From contig MCGO01000416.1 of NCBI GenBank assembly GCA_002104985.1, forward strand, positions 1 through 12,745: a stretch of DNA of 12,745 nucleotides, read 5' to 3'. The notes under the pieces are model-generated. The model was not told where the DNA came from. It did not search any database and saw only the letters and a list, made by a program, of their open reading frames with translations. Each line of letters opens with the position of its first letter. Position 1 is the first letter of the stretch. The DNA is from Rhizoclosmatium globosum. Lineage: Eukaryota; Chytridiomycota; Chytridiomycetes; Chytridiales; Chytriomycetaceae. The position numbers were made by a program, and so were the translations under genes. Positions 8,821 to 12,745 of the stretch are shown here, one piece after another.

Positions 8821-9231
8821 ATGAATGCCGACGGACGGACTGTTCTTCCCAATTGGCTTGATGGCAGTTGGTTTCATGAACTCTCGAAACGATATCGATT
8901 CTGGATTGTGATACTGCATCTGAGTGCTGGACAAAACGTTGGGGGAAGTTGCCAAGATGAGGACTTAGACGCACTCGCATTTCAGTCGAAACCACCACCC
9001 GAAGCTCGATGTATACCATTGGTTTCAAAGACTTGAATCAAAATGGCGGCAACTGCCATTCAAGCATTTGGAGCTACTTTAACACTCAGCGTCTGTCAAC
9101 ATCAGTTTCGATGGCCACCAACCTGTCGAATGTGCCAAAGAAACGAGCGACATCTCCTTCGAAACTGTCCATCAATCCGTCAGACCTCAGCGCATGCACA
9201 TAGAAGGAGTGGCAGGATGCAGAAACGATGA
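8821..9231 (+). pseudogene. Broken paralogue (Y) of gene X
   Basis: This stretch aligns in order with gene X. GACTGTTCTTCCCA occurs at 8838 and 2622. ATTG...GAGTGCTGGAC near 8905-8932 matches ATTG...TAGTGTTGGCC near 2785-2811. CTCGCATTTC at 8973 matches GTCGCATTCG at 2869. TTTGGAGCTAC occurs at 9067 and 2965, and ATGCACAT followed by GGAGTGG...GGATGC at 9194 and 3087. Distances between the last three anchors agree within a few bases (97 against 95; 119 against 124). The frame of gene X is not kept: a 71-residue ORF (8821-9036, with TVLPNW and KRYRFW) stops, and the AFGAT segment follows in another frame at 9043. I read it as a decayed copy. Function is unknown, as for gene X. Confidence 0.5.
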
Positions 9232-9475
9232 GGGCTTCACTAGAGTCATACGTTCGAGCCACTTCGTTCTTCTCACATAGCAGGTTGCTATCTTTAGAGG
9301 GTTTTGCTCCAGTTATCAACAGTTTTTGTACTAAATTTATTTTTAATGATACGTAAGAGAGTAGTTCAGGAAAGAAAAGGTTAAGGCAATGGAATTCCAC
9401 AGTCACATAAGAGAGGAGTAAGAAAGAAAAGAAAAGGGGCAAAGAGACTTCAGATTCAAAATCAAAGTGAAGGGG
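9232..9475. other. Transition zone from CpG-normal to CpG-poor DNA
   Basis: CpG is normal up to about 9270 (CGTTCGAGCC, CTTCGTT) and almost absent after about 9352. No exon is supported. A purine-rich run on the plus strand at 9414-9452 lies just beyond the stop of the minus-strand gene C. A minus-strand ORF (9086-9442) crosses the zone but overlaps the broken paralogue antisense and is taken as chance. Confidence 0.45.
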
Positions 9476-10731
9476 TCAGTATTCAGGTTCAGCAATTAAA
9501 AAGATTCTTCCACCTGCTATCTGAAGGTTGATGAAGTTACATTCTTCTGCCACTGCAATCTTCAGAAACGTGGGCATAGCGACAGTACCATCCATAGGAA
9601 TCTCAGATAAGACAGATAAAGGGCAATGGTGAGAACATATCAAGAGAATCTGGGGCTAGAAGACTGGTACCATCATGAGTAGCATCATATACAGAGGGAG
9701 GTTTGTTGGACCACACAACAGTCTGAGTCAACCCATTGGCAGCATAAAGTTTAAGGGTCTCCCAATTGAATTGGAAGTATTGGCTGCATTATGAGTTTTC
9801 ATGGCAGCACGAGCTATGGCATGGATTAACTGGAGTTGGCCATTATAGGAACAAAGTTTACAATGAATTTGTCTAGAAATACAAGTTACTGAGAGTACAT
9901 AGAATAGCAAAAAAGCTTACCATTTGAAGCAACATTGAAAGATGTCACATTAGGAACTTGTCCAAGCATTGTGAACACTATGGCTTTTGCTTGTATAAGA
10001 TGAAGTGGGACTTCTTGTTTGAAGTGAAGTCAAGAGTAAACAATTCTGGAGAAGTAGATGCTTGAAGGCCCAGACAACACAGATGGTCAAGTCTGCAGTT
10101 CTTGGTTCCTGAAAAATAACCATGACATGCAGCATACTCTGCTTCAGACAGTGTTTGGCCTTGTACTTCAATAACAGATGATGCATTGCTGTGAATATCA
10201 AAGTCACTTGGCTCAGGATGGTCATAGATGACACTGTGTTGGTGATCTTCTTGCATCAACTGGAGGGCAGGAGTGTAAGAACCAGTGAAACTTTTCTTGT
10301 TCACTGCAAGTTTGGAAGCAAATTTGGAGACACGTTGAGAAGGGGAAGCCACAGTTGATGAAGTAACACGAACAGCAGAGGGCTTTGTTGTAGGAGTGTG
10401 AGGGGGAGTAGATGTTGTTGACTGGGGGAAAGTAAAAGAGCTTCCAGGAGTTCCAGCATTAAATGTTGTAGAAGGAAGAGTAGGTTTCTGCTTGTTGGTA
10501 GAAGGTGTGGGCTTTGGAGGAATTGTTCTAGGTTTTTGGAGTGGAAGGCTCAGACTCAGAAGCAGAACTGGGAGACATATATGTCAGTGTTTGAAACATT
10601 AAATCAATAGGCCAATGTACCTTTGTACAGAAGTATCTTCTTCCTGATCCGATACAGCTTTTTCTAGTAGCCACAGTGGTAGGGAAAGGGTGAGTTGGCT
10701 TTTGACCTGGTCTTCTGGGTTGTGGGCTCAT
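9476..10731 (-). pseudogene. Gene C: unrecognised protein with Ser/Thr/Pro-rich N-terminal part, several frame breaks
   Basis: From ATG 10731 (MSPQPRRP) two introns can be placed: 10706-10664 (43 bp, donor GTCAAA, so weak) and 10620-10568 (53 bp, GTACAT to CCCAG with CTGAC). They join an acidic Ser/Glu-rich segment. Frame then changes at the A5 run at 10537-10533, and a long Pro/Thr-rich linker follows (10530-10360). A globular part comes next (EAEYAACHGYFSG, CRLDHLCCLG). The frame breaks again near 10010. KAIVFTMLGQVPNV leads to a third intron (9920-9889, or 9920-9873). After a CKLC motif come IHAIARAAMKTH and further breaks near 9790 and at the C3 run 9623-9621, then a clean C-terminus ending at TGA 9478-9476. 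The order of good protein text across shifting frames indicates one decaying gene or an indel-rich assembly. No family was recognised. Position in the CpG-poor island suggests it belongs to a mobile element. Confidence 0.5.
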
Positions 10732-11065
10732 TTGGAATGATTTTTTCTTGACTTTCTTTCCTACTCCTCCCTTTTGTACCTTTTGAGTTCTAAATTTTCT
10801 CAATTAGGCTTTGATCAAATTGGGAGAGCATGCCATTTTATGTAGAAGTTCTAGAGCCACCTGGATTGTTTCAAAATAATAAATAGGACATAGAGAGCAG
10901 GATTTTGCTGATTTCAAAGTTGGGGGACTTCCCGATCCTGAGATACGCACCATTATAGCCTAACAATAGTGTGAATGTATAGAGTGTACTTAAAGCTATC
11001 CAATGCACTTAGAATGGTCTGAATTGAACCAGTATTGGTGGAGTGAGACTGAATGGGAGTGTTTG
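10732..11065. other. Spacer between gene C and the minisatellite
   Basis: No exon supported. On the minus strand this is the 5' side of gene C. A basic run (KKVKKKSF) at 10733-10803 is open in frame with the ATG at 10731, so the protein may start up to about 24 codons earlier with a non-ATG or upstream-exon start. No clear TATA box was found close to it. Confidence 0.35.
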
Positions 11066-11069
11066 AGTG

Positions 11070-11262
11070 GTTGTGCCATGAGTGCAAAAATTGCCATGAG
11101 GGCCATGAGTGGCACTTTGCCATGAGTACCATGAGTGCAAAAAATGCCATGAGTGGCATGAGTGGCACTTTGCCATGAGTACCATGAGTGCAAAAAATGC
11201 CATGAGTGGCATGAGTGGCACTTTGCCATGAGTGAAAAAAAGAGCCATGAGTGCCAAACCAA
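11070..11262. repeat. 53-bp minisatellite built from ATGAGTG words
   Basis: GGCACTTTGCCATGAGT begins at 11111, 11164 and 11217, giving an exact 53-base period and three units, with partial units on both sides. Inside each unit the word CCATGAGTG or a near variant recurs three or four times, so the array is a higher-order repeat of a shorter ancestral unit. Because 53 is not a multiple of three, any frame through it changes with every unit; the overlapping minus-strand ORFs here (Met/Leu- and His/Ser/Trp-rich text) are by-products of the repeat and not annotated as genes. Confidence 0.95.
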
Positions 11263-11271
11263 AAAAACTAT

Positions 11272-11286
11272 AAAACCAGTGGTTTT
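11272..11286. other. Perfect 7-bp inverted repeat
   Basis: AAAACCA at 11272-11278 and TGGTTTT at 11280-11286 are separated by a single G. The sequence lies just after the minisatellite and after an A-rich stretch (ACTATAAAACC). It is too short and has too small a loop to be called a terminator; it may be a protein-binding palindrome or chance. Confidence 0.3.
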
Positions 11287-11547
11287 CCTTCCCAATTGCC
11301 ACCCCAGAAAGTTGCTGACAAATATAGGTTAGTATTAAGTCCTCTCCTCCAATGTTGACACTTTGCTTATATGTAGCTTTCTCCAAGATTTCTTGAGTCT
11401 AAACTTCTATGGGGTCTTTGCATACTTATAGCTTCTGATACTGGTGTGTATGTTGTTTCTATTTATCACAATTGATTCTTGTTTTGCCCTTGTGTAGTTA
11501 TCTTTTGGATCACTAGAAGCTGCTTCCTGTGGTCTGCTTATAGTTTT

Positions 11548-11600
11548 ATATATAAATAGTATAGTTATAGTTCATAGTATAGTTATAGCTTAAAGTATAG
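11548..11600. repeat. AT-rich tandem repeat, 18-bp period
   Basis: ATAGTATAGTTATAG occurs at 11556-11570 and again at 11574-11588, followed by a degenerate third copy (AAAGTATAG). It sits in a stretch of about 300 bases that is mostly A and T (11540-11835), with no exon and no CpG. Such TATAG-rich repeats are common in fungal transposon untranslated regions and long terminal repeats. Confidence 0.6.
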
Positions 11601-11713
11601 TCAAATGTGAGGGTGCAGACTCATCTATAGATTTTAATATTGTAATAGTTTTCTATATAATTATTGTGAAATATTGTTAATTTTCTATATAATTTAATTC
11701 TATAAGCTTGGTT

Positions 11714-11843
11714 GGGAGACTGGGGTTATATTTGAATATTAATACTTCTAATAGTGATATTATAGTGATAGATCTATACCAATATTATTTGATATGAATT
11801 GTATAAAATAGAATAGTATAGAATATATAAAATCCAGTCTCCC
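11714..11843. mobile_element. 130-bp element with 10-bp perfect terminal inverted repeats (MITE-like)
   Basis: GGGAGACTGG at 11714-11723 is the exact reverse complement of CCAGTCTCCC at 11834-11843. The match continues imperfectly inward (GGTTATATTTGAATATT against GAATATATAAAATCC). The interior is almost pure A/T and has no ORF. The flanks show no convincing target-site duplication, so this may be a small non-autonomous element, a hairpin, or part of a larger element's terminus. Confidence 0.45.
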
Positions 11844-11860
11844 TTCCTTTTTCAACCCAT
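11824..11860 (+). promoter_or_regulatory. TATA box and CT-rich initiator upstream of gene D
   Basis: TATATAAAA at 11824-11832 is followed by a pyrimidine-rich stretch (CTCCCTTCCTTTTTC, 11840-11854) about 30 bases on, the usual arrangement of a fungal core promoter. The first in-frame ATG of the plus-strand reading frame is at 11982, giving a leader of about 120 bases. The TATA box lies within the right inverted-repeat arm of the small element. Confidence 0.45.
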
Positions 11861-11981
11861 CAATTGGGTTCGCTCTCTTGAAAACTATTTGTCAACAGAG
11901 CAAACCTCAATTGCTTTCTTACCTTATTGTTATCTTGTGTGTTACTGAATAAAAGAGTTTTACTTGCGTAAAGACAAAATT

Positions 11982-12735
11982 ATGACTAGAACCATTCCAG
12001 GAAGTAGTAAGGCATTTTACACATTCTTTCAGGCAAAAGTAATCCCCTATTTTAGTTTGATAAATGCAACTCAAGTTTTGATGAAACTTGTGACATCCAC
12101 TTTGACTCAGGAGGGTTGTACTGTGTCAAAACCCAAAAACATTACAAGAATCTGTTTTGAAAGGCTGTATTCTCTTTGTGAGCTTCAACCATATATTCGG
12201 AAAGATGATTATTTGTCGTGTCTTAAGTTGTTCAGGGATAATCCCTGCACAATCTGCACCTGTCTTGAGTGTGTTTTTGTCACAGACTTTCATCAAATGT
12301 CTGCCACAGTCAATTCCCAAAGACAACAACCGTTTTCCTGGTGATTCTGTTTTGAAGCCTTTGTTGACCCCTGAAGTATCAATCCCACAAGCATCAATCA
12401 ATAGAGCATACTTATTCACCAAGAAAGAACTAAATCTTCTGGGATGATGAAAACTATTTTGAATTCCTTGGTTGCACATTGACATCTGCAACAAGAAACA
12501 GAGTCTATTCAATTTGAACTTTGTTCTCATAAAAATCGTTTCCGAAAGTCACAACTGATAGATATTCTAATGGTACATCATGTGGAAATGGTATCGACTT
12601 CTTTGAACGAACTTTAAAGGCTCTCTACAATTATTTATCATGCATGTCAAAAGTGTGGTATTATTTCTTATGTTTTTCTAAGGTCTATCGCACACGGTAT
12701 GTTAAGAAATGCAATGTTGATTACTAATGTTTGTT
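11982..12735 (+). pseudogene. Gene D: unrecognised degenerate plus-strand gene
   Basis: A frame open from ATG 11982 to TGA 12342 gives plausible protein text up to about 12235 (includes ITRICFERLYSLC). The better continuation is in the next frame (12236-12447, ending FTKKELNLLG). A third frame follows (12443-12505, DDENYFEFLGC) and a fourth (12486-12617, with SHKNRFRKSQLIDIL). A final stretch leads to TAA near 12734. Each step moves the frame by one in the same direction, so the gene carries repeated single-base indels or tiny unplaced introns. No domain was recognised. It diverges from gene C and shares its CpG-poor composition, so both may belong to one element. An antisense ORF at 12126-12530 (134 residues) is a serious rival, and I cannot choose between strands with certainty. 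Confidence 0.35.
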
Positions 12736-12745
12736 ATTAAAGTTA

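Larger units (their letters stand above)
9350..12480. other. CpG-depleted, AT-rich island (methylated transposon-like block)
   Basis: Reading the plus strand I find only about six CpG dinucleotides between 9601 and 11860, where base composition alone would predict many tens. The first 120 bases of the window alone contain six. TpG and CpA are correspondingly common (TGTTG, CATGAG, TTGCAT). CpG returns to normal frequency after about 12490. Loss of CpG with gain of TpG/CpA is the known signature of long-term methylation of CpG cytosines followed by deamination, which in basidiomycetes is targeted mainly to transposable elements. The block contains genes C and D and several repeats. Its edges are estimates. 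Confidence 0.8.

Noticed and set aside
1950..9231. The X/Y repeats as a pair of long terminal repeats around an internal element
   Set aside because: The copies are too diverged, gene X has intact introns and coding phase, and the interior holds host-type genes (polymerase delta, TFIIS-N-like) instead of gag/pol.
9414..9452. Purine-rich run like a retrotransposon polypurine tract
   Set aside because: It is purine-rich on the plus strand while gene C is on the minus strand, and no terminal repeat follows it.
11070..11262. CRISPR array
   Set aside because: Units are contiguous with no unique spacers, and the context is eukaryotic.
11272..11286. Rho-independent terminator
   Set aside because: Loop of one base and a eukaryotic context; a bacterial terminator does not apply.
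10953..11386. Three overlapping minus-strand ORFs rich in Met, Leu, His, Ser and Trp
   Set aside because: They are generated by the 53-bp minisatellite, whose period shifts frame at each unit.

Overview
This window looks like nuclear DNA of a filamentous fungus, most likely a basidiomycete. That is an inference from four things: many very short GT-AG introns (about 32-60 bp) with CTNAC/CTGAC-like branch sites; no long uninterrupted ORFs and no bacterial-style gene packing; a recognisable eukaryotic DNA polymerase delta remnant; and a sharp switch from CpG-normal to CpG-starved DNA, as expected next to a cytosine-methylated transposon island. No tRNA, rRNA or CRISPR was seen. All gene models were spliced by eye.

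Left part (1-3057). A partial minus-strand reading frame with an in-frame 207-bp repeat runs off the left edge. A second minus-strand spliced frame lies at 833-1608. A four-exon plus-strand gene of unknown family (called X here, 2262-3057) keeps frame across three canonical introns to its stop.

Middle (3376-4300). A short plus-strand spliced ORF leads into a wrecked copy of the DNA polymerase delta catalytic subunit. That copy has the N-terminal part fused to a segment just after the palm; the whole exonuclease and palm are missing.

Centre (5098-7567). A minus-strand gene of about 13 exons encodes a TFIIS N-terminal (LW)-like helical domain near its C-terminal half. Inside it is a recent 293/292-bp tandem duplication of an exon-intron unit; the two copies differ by a 1-bp indel and so read in different frames.

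Right of centre (about 7.7-9.23 kb). A diverged, broken relative of gene X.

Right part (about 9350-12480). AT-rich and almost CpG-free. It contains two diverging degenerate genes (C on minus, D on plus) around a 53-bp minisatellite, an AT-rich tandem repeat and a small inverted-repeat element that overlaps a TATA box. I read this as an old, methylated transposon-like insertion, but no transposase, reverse transcriptase or integrase was recognised.

The genes do not form an evident pathway. The window reads as a low-density region holding one or two plausible working genes (A and X) among duplicated and decaying copies. Single-base frame breaks recur, so either decay or uncorrected assembly indels must be considered.
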